The notes: generated from the sequence alone by a model not told the origin. A DNA stretch of 64,000 nucleotides from Acidobacteriota bacterium (GCA_021730945.1 JAKFYH010000022.1:1-64000); one strand, 5' to 3'; numbered from the stretch's first letter, positions 47,282 through 57,318 are shown. Numbers and translations are program-made.

Positions 47282-47944
47282 TCAGGCTACTCCGGACGAT
47301 TCGCCGGGCGGTTGGGCGAAGACCGCCGACACCTGGTCGATCAGCGCGTCCTCCACTTCGGGAATCGGGACCACCCGGCCAAGTTCGGCCGCCAGTGACG
47401 TCACCGCCTTGTCGGCGATGCCACACGGAACGATCAAGTTGAAGAAATCCAGGTCGGTGGTGACATTGAAGGCGAAGCCATGGCTGGTGACCCACCGCGA
47501 GATGCGGACGCCGATGGCGCCGACCTTCGCGTTGCCCAACCAGGCGCCGCTCATCCCCTTGACGCGATCGGCAGTGAGACCGTAGCCGGCGCACACGCGG
47601 ATCATCACCTCTTCGAGGTCGCGGACGTACTTGTGCACATCGCGCCGATGGGGATTGAGGTCGAAGATTGGGTAGCCGACCACCTGACCGGGGCCGTGGT
47701 AGGTCACATCGCCGCCACGTCCGGTCTCGAAGACCTCGACCCCTCGCGCGGCGAGCAGCTCGGGCGCGGCAAGGATGTGCCGGCGCCCATCCTTCTTCAC
47801 GCCAATGGTGAGGACGTGCGGGTGCTGGAGCAGGAGCAGCGTGTCGGGAATGCGGCCGGCCTTGCGGTCGTCCACCAGCGCGCGCTGCAGATCGAGCCCG
47901 TCCGCATATGAGACGAGCCCGAGCCTGCGAACGTCGATCATCAC
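47282..47944 (-). CDS. lipB: Octanoyltransferase LipB
   Basis: LLLLQHPHVLTIG; ETGRGGDVTYHGPGQVVGYPI; VGAIGVRISRWVTSHGFAFNV. Confidence 0.95.
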   Translation of the reverse strand: MMIDVRRLGLVSYADGLDLQRALVDDRKAGRIPDTLLLLQHPHVLTIGVKKDGRRHILAAPELLAARGVEVFETGRGGDVTYHGPGQVVGYPIFDLNPHRRDVHKYVRDLEEVMIRVCAGYGLTADRVKGMSGAWLGNAKVGAIGVRISRWVTSHGFAFNVTTDLDFFNLIVPCGIADKAVTSLAAELGRVVPIPEVEDALIDQVSAVFAQPPGESSGVA

Positions 47945-49224
47945 ACCTGCGACGAATCGAAGGTCTCGATGCCCTTCTTGACGTCGGCCATGAACTGATC
48001 GGCCACCGCGCCGTCAACCAGCCGGTGGTCGTAGCCCAGGGTGAGGAACCCCATCAACCGGATCGCAATCGCATCGTCGATCACCACCGGCCGCTTCTCG
48101 ATCGCGCCGACACCCAGAATGGCCACTTGCGGCTGATTGATGATCGGCAGGCCGAACTGGGCGCCGAAGTTGCCGGGGTTGGTGATGGTGAACGTGCCGC
48201 CATGCACTTCCTCGGGACTCAGCTTCTTCGCGCGCGCGCGCTCGGCCACGTCCTGAATCGCCTTCGACAGCCCGAGCGTGTTCTTTTCGCCGGCCGCCTT
48301 GACGACCGGGACGATCAGGCCCTGCTCGAGCGCCACGGCGATCCCGAGGTTGATGTCGGCGCGGTAGATGATGTTGTCGCCGTCGATCGACGCATTGATG
48401 ACCTTGTGCCGCCGCAGGCAATCGACCACCACCTTGGCGATGAACGAGGTGAAGGTGAGCCTGGCGCCCGACCGCTCGTACTCCTCCTTCTTCGCCTTCC
48501 GGATCTGGTCGACACGCGAGTAATTGACCTCGAACACCGAGTAGACGTGCGCTGAGGTGCGCTTGCTCACCACCATGTGCTCGGCGATCTTCTTGCGCAT
48601 CACCGACATCGGCACGACTTGATCGCCAGCCCCTCGGACCACAGGGGGCTGATCCTGAGCGAGCGGTGCGCTCGCAGGGCGAGCGGACCGCGAGTCGATG
48701 GACGGCGTGCTTCCACCTTTCTCGATAAAGCCCAGGATGTCCTGCTTGGTGACCCGGCCGCCAAGGCCCGTGCCGTGGATGCGGCCAATGTCGACGTTGT
48801 GTTCCTTGGCGATGCGGCGGACCAGTGGCGACGACTTCTGACGCTCGCCGTCCTCAGGCGCTGCCGCCGCAACCGGCCCGCCGGCGCCCGCCGGCACGGG
48901 GACGGGGGCGGCCGTTGAGGGCGGCGCAGCCGCAACCGGCGCTGCGGCCACGGCAGTCACCGGCGCCTGGGCCGCAACCTGCTCGCCGGCCACGCCAATC
49001 GTGGCGACGACGCTGTTCACTGGAACCGTCTCGCCTTCCTTGACGGCAATCGCCACCAGCACACCCGCCGCCGGTGACGGAATCTCGGCGTCGACCTTGT
49101 CGGTGGAGATCTCGAACAGCGGCTCATCGCGGTCGACCGCGTCGCCGACTTTCTTGATCCAGCGGACGATGGTGCCTTCGGCAATCGACTCGCCCATCTG
49201 GGGCATGACTACGGGTGTTGACAT
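47941..49224 (-). CDS. 2-oxo acid dehydrogenase E2 (dihydrolipoyl acyltransferase)
   Basis: MPQMGESIAEGTIVRWIKKVGD...DEPLFEISTDKVDAEIPSP lipoyl domain; SPLVRRIAKEHNVDIGRIHGTGLGGRVTKQDIL; YDHRLVDGAVADQF. Confidence 0.95.
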   Translation of the reverse strand: MSTPVVMPQMGESIAEGTIVRWIKKVGDAVDRDEPLFEISTDKVDAEIPSPAAGVLVAIAVKEGETVPVNSVVATIGVAGEQVAAQAPVTAVAAAPVAAAPPSTAAPVPVPAGAGGPVAAAAPEDGERQKSSPLVRRIAKEHNVDIGRIHGTGLGGRVTKQDILGFIEKGGSTPSIDSRSARPASAPLAQDQPPVVRGAGDQVVPMSVMRKKIAEHMVVSKRTSAHVYSVFEVNYSRVDQIRKAKKEEYERSGARLTFTSFIAKVVVDCLRRHKVINASIDGDNIIYRADINLGIAVALEQGLIVPVVKAAGEKNTLGLSKAIQDVAERARAKKLSPEEVHGGTFTITNPGNFGAQFGLPIINQPQVAILGVGAIEKRPVVIDDAIAIRLMGFLTLGYDHRLVDGAVADQFMADVKKGIETFDSSQV

Positions 49225-49287
49225 AATTGCTTCTCAGATCTCGCCTTCGACCTCAGGAACCAGGGCTCAGGACTTGGGTCCTGGATC

Positions 49288-50733
49288 TTACAAGTGAATC
49301 GCGGCGCCGTGAGCGGCGTGCGCGGCTTCGCCCACCGCTTCCGACATGGTCGGGTGCGCGTGGATGGTCCTGATCAGCTCCTCGACCGTCACTTCCATGC
49401 GAAGCGCCATCACCGCCTCGGCAATGAGTTCGGTCGAGCGCGGGCCGATGATGTGCACGCCCAGGACCTCGTCGTATTTCTTCTCAGCGACAATCTTCAC
49501 GAAGCCGTCGGTCTCGCCCGCCATGCGGGCGCGCGCCAGGGCGCGGAACGGGAAGGTGCCGACGCGCACGTCGTGGCCCTGTTGCTTCGCTTGCGCTTCA
49601 GTCAGGCCGACGCTGCCGATCTCGGGTTCGGTGTAGGTGCAGCGCGGCACGTGGTCGTAGTTGATCGGCTGCACGGCGTGGCCGGCAATCCGCTCGGCGA
49701 GCACAATGCCTTCCATCGACGACACATGCGCCAACTGGTAGTGCGGTCCGCCCATCGTGATCACGTCGCCAATCGCGGAAATGCCCGGGACGCTGGTTTT
49801 GAACAGTGAATCGACCACCACGTAGCCGCGGTCCATCTTCACGCCGAGGGCCTCGGCGCCCAACCCCTCGGTGACCGGGCCGCGGCCGGTGGCCACCAAT
49901 AGGAGATCGTAGCTCAGCTTCTGCGACTTGCCCGCGGTCTCGACCTCAAGCTCGACGCCCTTGGCGCCGGTCCTGGCGGCGGTGACCTTCGAGCCGGTCA
50001 GCACCTTGATGCCGCGCTTCTTGAAGGTGCGCTCGAGTTCCGCCGACACGGCCTCGTCTTCGCCCGGCACCAGCCGCGGGAGCAGTTCGATCACGGTGAC
50101 CTCGCTGCCATAGCTCTTGAAGATCGAGGCAAACTCCACGCCCACCGCGCCGCTGCCCATGATGGCAATCGACTTGGGGACGTAGGGGAGGTGGATGGCC
50201 TCGTCGCTGAAGATGATCTTCTTGCGATCGACCTCGATGCCGGGCACGCTGCGCGGCGCCGAGCCGGTGGCGACGATAATTTCCTTGGTGGCGGTGAGGG
50301 ACTGCGTCGCGCCGCCCTGCCCTGAGCCGGTCGAAGGGTCGTGCAGCGTCACCTCGACGCCCTGCTTGCCGGTCAGGCGCGCACTGCCCTTGATCCAGTC
50401 GATCTTGTTCTTCTTGAAGAGCATCTCGATGCCGCCGGTGAGACCCGACACCATCTTGTCCTTGCGCGCATGCACGGCCACCATGTCGATCGACACGCCG
50501 GCGGGGTCGATGCCGGTCAGGCCCCACTCCTTGGCACTTTGCGCCACCTTCAGGGCATGGGCGTGTTCCAGCAGCGCCTTGGTCGGGATACAGCCCCAGA
50601 TCAGGCAGGTGCCGCCGAGCGCCTTCTGCCGTTCGACCACCGCGACCTTAAGGCCAAGCTGCGCGGCGCGAATGGCCGCGACGTACCCGCCCGTTCCCGC
50701 TCCCACCACCACGACGTCGTACTCGTTCGCCAT
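49288..50733 (-). CDS. lpdA: Dihydrolipoyl dehydrogenase
   Basis: YDVVVVGAGTGGYVAAIRAAQLGLKVAVVERQKALGGTCLIWGCIPTKALL; HAHPTMSEAVGEAAHAA; carries in-frame repeat segment PSTGSGQGG. Confidence 0.95.
   Translation of the reverse strand: MANEYDVVVVGAGTGGYVAAIRAAQLGLKVAVVERQKALGGTCLIWGCIPTKALLEHAHALKVAQSAKEWGLTGIDPAGVSIDMVAVHARKDKMVSGLTGGIEMLFKKNKIDWIKGSARLTGKQGVEVTLHDPSTGSGQGGATQSLTATKEIIVATGSAPRSVPGIEVDRKKIIFSDEAIHLPYVPKSIAIMGSGAVGVEFASIFKSYGSEVTVIELLPRLVPGEDEAVSAELERTFKKRGIKVLTGSKVTAARTGAKGVELEVETAGKSQKLSYDLLLVATGRGPVTEGLGAEALGVKMDRGYVVVDSLFKTSVPGISAIGDVITMGGPHYQLAHVSSMEGIVLAERIAGHAVQPINYDHVPRCTYTEPEIGSVGLTEAQAKQQGHDVRVGTFPFRALARARMAGETDGFVKIVAEKKYDEVLGVHIIGPRSTELIAEAVMALRMEVTVEELIRTIHAHPTMSEAVGEAAHAAHGAAIHL
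50314..50340. repeat. CCCTGAGCCGGTCGAAGGG-type short repeat inserted in frame in lpdA
   Basis: gccctgccctgagccggtcgaagggtc; encodes DPSTGSGQGG. Confidence 0.7.
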
Positions 50734-50909
50734 AAAGAACACTTCCCGATCTGAATGCCGCGCCCCTCTGCAATGGGCCGGTGCCACCGCAGCCGTTGGC
50801 GCGGGCCTTGGCCCGCCGAAGCCTTCGGCAAAGGCGGCAACCCCTCAATGTCGCTCGGAATTGAACGGAAGGTCAAGCGCCGATGCCCAATCGCGCCGGT
50901 CTCTATTTG

Positions 50910-51128
50910 TCACCGTTTGAGCTGCGTGAGCGGCACAAACGTCTCCTGGGGTCTAGCCGCGACCGGCGCCGGCGGGTCGACCTTGGCCCTGAGCTCGCCG
51001 TGGTCGAACTTGAGCTGCCAATACATCTCGGTCATCTGCGCCAGTTGGCGAGCCGTCCGCCGCGAGTGCCCGTACGCCACCACCGCCACCACCAACGCCA
51101 CAAGCGCCACGATCCAGGCCCCAGTCAT
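50910..51128 (-). CDS. Small membrane protein
   Basis: MTGAWIVALVALVVAVVAYGHSRRTARQLAQMTEMYWQLKFDHGELRAKV. Confidence 0.55.
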   Translation of the reverse strand: MTGAWIVALVALVVAVVAYGHSRRTARQLAQMTEMYWQLKFDHGELRAKVDPPAPVAARPQETFVPLTQLKR

Positions 51129-51129
51129 C

Positions 51130-51195
51130 ACTGTGAACTTGGAACTTTCAGCCGAAACTGTCAACTGCCAACTTTCCACTTTCAACTCGCAGGTC
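51130..51195. repeat. AT-richer degenerate repeat (aactttc/aactgtc/aactgcc units)
   Basis: ctgtgaacttggaactttcagccgaaactgtcaactgccaactttccactttcaactcgcagg. Confidence 0.7.
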
Positions 51196-51210
51196 CTATA
51201 CTCCCTTCCG

Positions 51211-52593
51211 ATGTCGGCCCGCCGCAAAACCGTGTTGGTGATCGACGCCCACGACGAGGCGCGGGAGCGCCTTTCGCAGATCCTGCGGCGCGACTACCGG
51301 GTGATTCGGGCCACCTCGGCCGAGGGCGGCCTGGGCATGATGGATCGCGAGGACGTGGACGTGCTGGTGGCCGACATGCAGTTGCCGGCGCTCGGCGGCC
51401 TCGACCTGCTGCAGGTGGTCCGCGAGAACTTCCCGCTGGTCGAAGTGATCATGACCTCGGCCGGACCCGACGTCGACGCCGCGGTCAGCGCCATCAAGCT
51501 CGGCGCCTATCACTTCCTGACCAAGGACGCCGACCCCGATGTCTTCCGCGCGCTGGTCCGCCACGCCGGCGAACGCCAGGACCTCAATCGCCACGTCCTC
51601 ACGCTGCGCGACGCGGCCGACGATGCGTCGGCGCGCGAGTTCATCACCGGCCCCAGCACCGCGCTCAAGGGCGTGCTCGAGACGGTGCACAAGGTCGCCA
51701 AGCTGTCGGCGACCGTGCTGGTGCTGGGCGAGAGCGGCACCGGCAAGGAACTGCTCGCGCGCCTGCTGCACCGCGAATCGGTGAATGCCGAGGCGCCGTT
51801 TGTCGCCGTCAACCTCGCGGCCATTCCCCGCGAGCTGGTGGAAAGCACCCTGTTCGGACACGAGAAGGGCGCGTTTACCGGGGCGATTCAGCAGCGCATC
51901 GGCAAGTTCGAGCTGGCCAATGGCGGCACCCTGTTTCTTGATGAGATCGGCGACCTCAAGCCGGACCTCCAGGCCAAGCTGCTGCGCGCGATCCAGGAAG
52001 GCGAGGTGGAGCGGGTCGGCGGCACCCGCCCGGTGCGGACCAGCTTCCGGCTGATCGCCGCCACCCACGTCGACCTCGAGCGCGCAGTCAAGGATGGCGC
52101 GTTCCGCGAGGACCTGTTCTATCGCATCAACGTGATCCCGGTCCGGCTGCCGCCGCTGCGCGAGCGCATCGAGGACCTGCCGATCCTGGTCGACTTCTTC
52201 ATCCGCCGCTACAGCGCGCGGTTCCACAAGCCGGTGCGCGGCATCGCCGAATCAACCCTGCGCATGCTGTCGCACTACTGGTGGCCGGGCAACATCCGCG
52301 AACTCGAAAACCTGGTCGAGCGGCTGGTCGCGGTGTCCGATCATGAATTCATTACCGATGAGGACCTGCCGTTCGAGTTCCACGTCGTGGAGCTCGATCG
52401 CACCAAGTCGGACACCAGCCTGCTCGATCGCGCGCTCTCGACCTTCGAGCGCAACTTCCTGGTGCGGGCCCTTGAACGCAACGCCTGGAACGTGACGCAG
52501 ACAGCACGCTACCTGGGCGTGCCCCTGAGCACGTTGAAGTTCAAGATGGAACGGCTGGAGATTCGGGAGCTGGCGAGGAAGATCAAGAAATAG
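51211..52593 (+). CDS. NtrC-family sigma-54-dependent response regulator
   Basis: Receiver MQLPALGG; GESGTGKELLARLLHRES; FGHEKGAFTGA; GGTLFLDEIGDL; C-terminal Fis-type HTH NAWNVTQTARYLGVPLSTLKFKMERL. Confidence 0.95.
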   Translation: MSARRKTVLVIDAHDEARERLSQILRRDYRVIRATSAEGGLGMMDREDVDVLVADMQLPALGGLDLLQVVRENFPLVEVIMTSAGPDVDAAVSAIKLGAYHFLTKDADPDVFRALVRHAGERQDLNRHVLTLRDAADDASAREFITGPSTALKGVLETVHKVAKLSATVLVLGESGTGKELLARLLHRESVNAEAPFVAVNLAAIPRELVESTLFGHEKGAFTGAIQQRIGKFELANGGTLFLDEIGDLKPDLQAKLLRAIQEGEVERVGGTRPVRTSFRLIAATHVDLERAVKDGAFREDLFYRINVIPVRLPPLRERIEDLPILVDFFIRRYSARFHKPVRGIAESTLRMLSHYWWPGNIRELENLVERLVAVSDHEFITDEDLPFEFHVVELDRTKSDTSLLDRALSTFERNFLVRALERNAWNVTQTARYLGVPLSTLKFKMERLEIRELARKIKK

Positions 52594-52622
52594 ATCCCCC
52601 GCCAGTCCGCGGTGAGACGCGC

Positions 52623-52928
52623 TTACTTCGGCGGCTTGGGAAGAATGGCGTCCTTCAGCTGCTTGACGATGCGCGCCTTGACCACCGTCTTGGGCGCGAT
52701 CTCAATCGGCTGGCCGGTCGCCGGGTTGCGTCCCGTGCGCGCCTTCCGGTGTTGCACCACCAGCTTTACCATGCCGGGGATCACGAACTCTCCGGTTCGC
52801 TTTAATTCCTTCTCACACAGCATGGCCAGTTCGTCGAAAAATTCACGCGACTGCGTGCGCTTGACGTCGAACCGTTCAGCGAAGTGCGAAAAGAGCTCCG
52901 ACTTGCCCATCCTCCGGGCTTCGTCCAT
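52623..52928 (-). CDS. HU/IHF family DNA-binding protein
   Basis: GEFVIPGMVKLVVQHRKARTGRNPATGQPIEIAPKTVVKARIVKQLKDAI. Confidence 0.93.
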   Translation of the reverse strand: MDEARRMGKSELFSHFAERFDVKRTQSREFFDELAMLCEKELKRTGEFVIPGMVKLVVQHRKARTGRNPATGQPIEIAPKTVVKARIVKQLKDAILPKPPK

Positions 52929-52933
52929 CGTGT

Positions 52934-52983
52934 CCCCCAGGGTCAGTGTTAAGCGGCGTGTATGCTAACCCCGACCTTGGGGG
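52934..52983. repeat. 11-bp inverted repeat in HU/queF divergent promoter region
   Basis: CCCCCAGGGTC (52934-52944) / GACCTTGGGGG (52973-52983), one G:U. Confidence 0.55.
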
Positions 52984-53037
52984 CTGTCAATCGCCGCCGA
53001 TCCGAAGACTGCATCCTTTTGCCGTAGACTGATCACC

Positions 53038-53388
53038 ATGTCTACCGCGTCGACCATCGAGACGTTTCCCAACCCGCGACCCGAACGCACGTTCGAGATT
53101 GCAATCGACTGTCCCGAGTTTACGTCGATGTGCCCGAAGACGGGACTCCCCGACTTTGGCGTCATCCGTATCCGCTACGTGCCCGATGCCCGCTGCATCG
53201 AACTCAAGTCCCTCAAATACTATCTGCTGGAGTTCCGGAACAAGGGAATTTTCTACGAAGCGGCCACCAACCAAATCCTGGACGACCTGGTCGCCGCCTG
53301 CGCCCCCAGGAAAATGACCGTGGTCGGCGATTTCACCGCCCGGGGCGGGATCACCACCAAGGTGACCGCCGACTACACCCAGGGCTGA
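53038..53388 (+). CDS. queF: NADPH-dependent 7-cyano-7-deazaguanine reductase QueF
   Basis: [48 protein letters not shown]. Confidence 0.96.
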   Translation: MSTASTIETFPNPRPERTFEIAIDCPEFTSMCPKTGLPDFGVIRIRYVPDARCIELKSLKYYLLEFRNKGIFYEAATNQILDDLVAACAPRKMTVVGDFTARGGITTKVTADYTQG

Positions 53389-53392
53389 GCTG

Positions 53393-54175
53393 CTACAGCT
53401 GGTGGCGGATTGCGGTGGCGGGATCGTGGTCCAGGGTGACCACCCCGGAGTCAGGCAGGCCGCAGATCGCCCGGGCAATGGCATCCAGCTGATGATGTAA
53501 CTCGGCCGGGGCCCGCAGCGCCGACACCGGCACGCCGGAGTTCACCGCCGAGGCCACCGTGCGGTAATCGCTGTTCACGCTGAAATCGATCGCCAGGCCA
53601 AGGACGCGCTCGATCTGCGCCGTCGACAGCACGCCGAACTCCGAGGCCCGATTGAGAACAATCTTCAGGCGCTCGCCCGACACCCCCGTCAGCCTGACGG
53701 CATCAATCAGCCGCTGCAGGTTGCGCAGACATGGCACGTCCGGGTTGGCCACCAGCATCACCATTTCCGACAACTGCAGGGCCATGGCGCCACACGCGTT
53801 GAGCGAATTGCCGACGTCGACAATCACGAAGTCGTAGAGGGCATTGAGCGAGCGCAGGATCTGCTCGATCGCCTCGACGTCGCGCGGCGCAGGCCGGCTG
53901 AACTCGTCACCCGCGGCCAGCACATGCAAGCCGCACTCGTGGTGCCCGAGATACTTGAACAGGGCGCCGTGGTCCATCCAGGCCAGCTGGTCGATGGCGT
54001 GGAGCACGGTATAGCGCGGCCGCAGCCCGAGAAACAACGCGACGTCGCCCGGACCGGTTCTCAGGTCGACGATGGCAGTCGGTTTGTTGGTGAGGCGGCG
54101 AATGTCGGCCGCGCCGTTCACGGCAAGCGTCGTCGTTCCAGTCCCGCCCTTCGTGCCGAGGTAGCTCACGATCAT
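53393..54175 (-). CDS. MinD/ParA-like ATPase, CpaE-like
   Basis: MIVSYLGTKGGTGTTTLAVNGAADI deviant Walker A; YDFVIVDVGNSLNACGAMALQLSEMVMLVANPDVPCLRNLQRLID. Confidence 0.88.
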   Translation of the reverse strand: MIVSYLGTKGGTGTTTLAVNGAADIRRLTNKPTAIVDLRTGPGDVALFLGLRPRYTVLHAIDQLAWMDHGALFKYLGHHECGLHVLAAGDEFSRPAPRDVEAIEQILRSLNALYDFVIVDVGNSLNACGAMALQLSEMVMLVANPDVPCLRNLQRLIDAVRLTGVSGERLKIVLNRASEFGVLSTAQIERVLGLAIDFSVNSDYRTVASAVNSGVPVSALRAPAELHHQLDAIARAICGLPDSGVVTLDHDPATAIRHQL

Positions 54176-54447
54176 GACCCGGTAGACGCAACCCGTGTGC
54201 CAGAACGAGAAGGCCACGTTTCCCTTCCTGATAGCGGCGGGGGCCGCGCAGGTCGAACCCTGGCAATTGCACATCTGTAAGTGCTGGAACATGAATTGGG
54301 GGTCCTGGAGGCAAGCCTGGGCGGTTCGAAAGAGGGGCAATCACGCTAACTGACGCCAAACAGGCCGGGTTGTGCCTGCACCGGTATCCGGAGCGGCAGC
54401 GGCACGCGCCTTGCTCTACGGTGAGGGCAACCCCCCGACCAAGGAAC

Positions 54448-54639
54448 ATGGCCAAACCCATTTCGCAACCACCCACGCGCCCCGCCAAGGACGAATGGGG
54501 CGTCTACGACCCGGAACAGGCCGGTCTCGCGGCACTGTTCGCCCGACTCGACGCCAGAAATCCAACCGTGAGCGAGCGGCCCAAGGCGGCCGCCACCGCC
54601 GTCGTCGCCGAACATCCGTCGCTGCGCGACACCCAATAA
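54448..54639 (+). CDS. Small hypothetical protein (63 aa)
   Basis: MAKPISQPPTRPAKDEWGVYDPEQAGLAALFARLDARNP; aaggaac upstream; followed by a strong terminator. Confidence 0.65.
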   Translation: MAKPISQPPTRPAKDEWGVYDPEQAGLAALFARLDARNPTVSERPKAAATAVVAEHPSLRDTQ

Positions 54640-54664
54640 CCTCCGCCTTTCCTCCTCGTCCTTC

Positions 54665-54697
54665 CGGGGGTGCCGCGTGGCACCCCCGATTTTTTTG
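54665..54697 (+). terminator. Rho-independent terminator
   Basis: GGGGGTGCC-GCGT-GGCACCCCC (54666-54687) followed by T7. Confidence 0.92.
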
Positions 54698-54720
54698 AGA
54701 GCGCGATAAGATCACGCGTC

Positions 54721-57318
54721 ATGCGAGCCCTTGCGACACGCCTCGTGCTTACCGGCGTGCTGTCGGCCTCCCTCGGCGCCCAGGCGGCGCCGCCGGCCGC
54801 GGGGATTCAGAGTCCCGAGTCGGCGTTTGGTTTCAGAATGGGGGCCGACCGCGAGCTGGCCGACTGGCCCGGCCTGCAACGCTACTTCGAAACGATCGCG
54901 GCCGCGTCGGACCGCGTCGAGATCGTGGACGCGGGGCCCACCACCGAGGGACGGCGCTTGATCGCGGCGATCGTATCGTCGCCCGAGAACATGGCGCGGC
55001 TCGAGCAGATCCGCGCCAATGCGATCCGGCTCGCCGATCCGCGGACGCTCAGCGAAGCGGAGGCCCTGGCGATTGCTGAACGGCAGCCCGTCATCGTCGC
55101 ACTCGGGATGAGCATTCACGCCACCGAGATTGGCGCGACGCAGGCGGCGCCGGAACTGCTGCACACGCTGGCGACATCGCAGGACCCAGAGGTGATGCGA
55201 TCGCTAGACGGCGTCGTGCTGATCCTGTTCCCTTCGCTCAACCCCGACGGCCACGTGATCACGGTGGACTGGTACCGCCAGTGGAAGGGCACCGAGTTCG
55301 AGGGATCGGGCATGCCGTGGCTGTACCACAAGTACGTCGGCCACGACATCAACCGCGATGCGTTCATGATGAACATGGCGGAGAACCGGTCGCTGGCGGA
55401 CTTCTTCTACCGCCGGTGGCATCCCCAGGTGTTCCTGTCGATGCACCAGATGGGGCCGCGCGGCGCGCGCTTCTTCGTTCCGCCCAACCTCGATCCGATC
55501 GACCGCAACTACGACCCGCTGGTCTGGCGCACCGCCGGCCTGCTCGGCCATGCCATGGCGCTATCGCTCGAGCAAGACGGCCGTTCCGGCGTGTTGCAGA
55601 ACGCGCTGTACGACTACTACTGGCCCGGCTACGAAGACTCGGCGCCCATCGGCCACAACACGGTCACGCTGCTCACCGAAGCCGCGAGCGTGCGCGTGGC
55701 GTCGCCAATCACGGTGCTGCCGGAGCAGTTGAGCGGCGGCCGCGGATTTCCAGACCACTCGCCCTCCACCACGTTTCCCAATCCCTGGCCGGGCGGCGAA
55801 TGGCGGCTTCGCGACATCGTCGACTACGACTTGTCGGCCGCGCGAGGCCTGCTGGGCGGCGCGGCGCGATATCGGGAAGACCTGGTGCGCAACTTCTACC
55901 GGATGGGCAGGCGGCAGGTCGAATTGGGCCGGCAGGGCGGCCCTTTCGCGTTCATCATCCCGCCCGGGCAATTCGACCCGCATGCGGCACGCAAGCTGGA
56001 GCAACTGTTAATCGACGGCGCGGTTGAAGTCCGGCGATCACTTGAGCCGTTCCGGATCGCCGAAACCGTCTATCCGGATGGCACCGACATCATCCTGATG
56101 GCGCAGCCCTTCCGCGCCTACGCCAAGACCCTGCTCGAGAGACAGGTGTACCCGGTGCGCCGCCTGGCGCCTGGCGCGCAAGTCGACCGTCCGTACGACG
56201 TGGCCGGCTGGACGCTGCCGTTGCAAATGAACGTCAAGGTGGATCGCATCGATCAGTACTTCGAGCCACCGGCCACCACGCGGCTCGATCGCGCCGTGAT
56301 CGCCCCGGCCAGGGTCTGGGGCGAGACCCGCAAGCCGTCGTTCTATCTCATCGATGGACGCGGCAACGGCGCCAGCCTCGCCATCAATCGGTTGCAGAAG
56401 GCCGGCGCGCGCGTGTCGTGGCTGGCGTCGGCACTGGCGGTCCAGGGCCACACCTATGAGACCGGCGCCCTGGTGGTGACCGAATCCACGGGCGTGCGCC
56501 AGACGGTCGATGCCGTGGCCCGCGACCTGGGCCTGAGGGTCACCGCCGTCACGGGCCGGCCGCCGCAGGACGCGCGGCCGCTGGGCGCTGCGCGCATCGC
56601 GCTGTACAAGCCGTGGGTCGAGAGCATCGACGAAGGCTGGACGCGGTGGCTGCTCGAGCAATACGAGTTCCCGTTCGCGACCATCACTGACGCCGACATC
56701 CGTCGCGGCGGCCTGCGCGCGCGCTTCGACGCAATCGTGCTGCCCGACGTGACCGCCGAGCGCCTGATCGCCGGACATCCCGCCGGCACCATGCCGCCCG
56801 AGTACGTCAGTGGCATCGGCGGCGACGGCACCGACAGGCTCCGGCAGTTCGTCGCCGAGGGCGGCACGCTGGTGGCGCTCGACTCGGCCAGCGCCTTCGC
56901 CGTGAACCTGCTGGCGGCGCCGGTGACTGATGTCACCAGCGGATTGTCCCCGGCCGAATATTTCTGCCCGGGCTCGGTGATCAAGCTGGAACTGGATTCG
57001 GATCCGCTGACCTACGGCGTGCCGGGCGAGACCGCCGGCTTCTGCGCGTTCAACAGCGCCTTCGACGTCGTGACGGCTTCCCCTTCGACTCCAGGTGCCG
57101 CCGCCTCAACGGCCCGCATCGTGGGACGCTACGCCAGGAGCGGTGTGCTGCTCAGCGGCTGGCTCGAGGGCGAGCGCGTGATCGCCGGCAGAGGCGCCAT
57201 GGTGGAAGTCAAATCCGGCCAGGGCCGCGCCATCCTGTTCGGATTCCGTCCGCAACATCGCGGGCAATCGCACGCCACGTTCCGACTGTTCTTCAACGCG
57301 CTGCACACAGCCCGCTAG
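54721..57318 (+). CDS. M14-family zinc carboxypeptidase-like secreted protein
   Basis: Signal peptide; SIHATEIGATQ; NPDGHVITVDWYRQWKGTEFEGSGMPWLYHKYVGHDINRDAFM; HQMGPRGARFFVPP. Confidence 0.88.
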   Translation: MRALATRLVLTGVLSASLGAQAAPPAAGIQSPESAFGFRMGADRELADWPGLQRYFETIAAASDRVEIVDAGPTTEGRRLIAAIVSSPENMARLEQIRANAIRLADPRTLSEAEALAIAERQPVIVALGMSIHATEIGATQAAPELLHTLATSQDPEVMRSLDGVVLILFPSLNPDGHVITVDWYRQWKGTEFEGSGMPWLYHKYVGHDINRDAFMMNMAENRSLADFFYRRWHPQVFLSMHQMGPRGARFFVPPNLDPIDRNYDPLVWRTAGLLGHAMALSLEQDGRSGVLQNALYDYYWPGYEDSAPIGHNTVTLLTEAASVRVASPITVLPEQLSGGRGFPDHSPSTTFPNPWPGGEWRLRDIVDYDLSAARGLLGGAARYREDLVRNFYRMGRRQVELGRQGGPFAFIIPPGQFDPHAARKLEQLLIDGAVEVRRSLEPFRIAETVYPDGTDIILMAQPFRAYAKTLLERQVYPVRRLAPGAQVDRPYDVAGWTLPLQMNVKVDRIDQYFEPPATTRLDRAVIAPARVWGETRKPSFYLIDGRGNGASLAINRLQKAGARVSWLASALAVQGHTYETGALVVTESTGVRQTVDAVARDLGLRVTAVTGRPPQDARPLGAARIALYKPWVESIDEGWTRWLLEQYEFPFATITDADIRRGGLRARFDAIVLPDVTAERLIAGHPAGTMPPEYVSGIGGDGTDRLRQFVAEGGTLVALDSASAFAVNLLAAPVTDVTSGLSPAEYFCPGSVIKLELDSDPLTYGVPGETAGFCAFNSAFDVVTASPSTPGAAASTARIVGRYARSGVLLSGWLEGERVIAGRGAMVEVKSGQGRAILFGFRPQHRGQSHATFRLFFNALHTAR

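Noticed and set aside
52929-53037. preQ1 riboswitch upstream of queF
   Set aside because: No match by eye to preQ1-I/II/III consensus; only an inverted repeat is evident.
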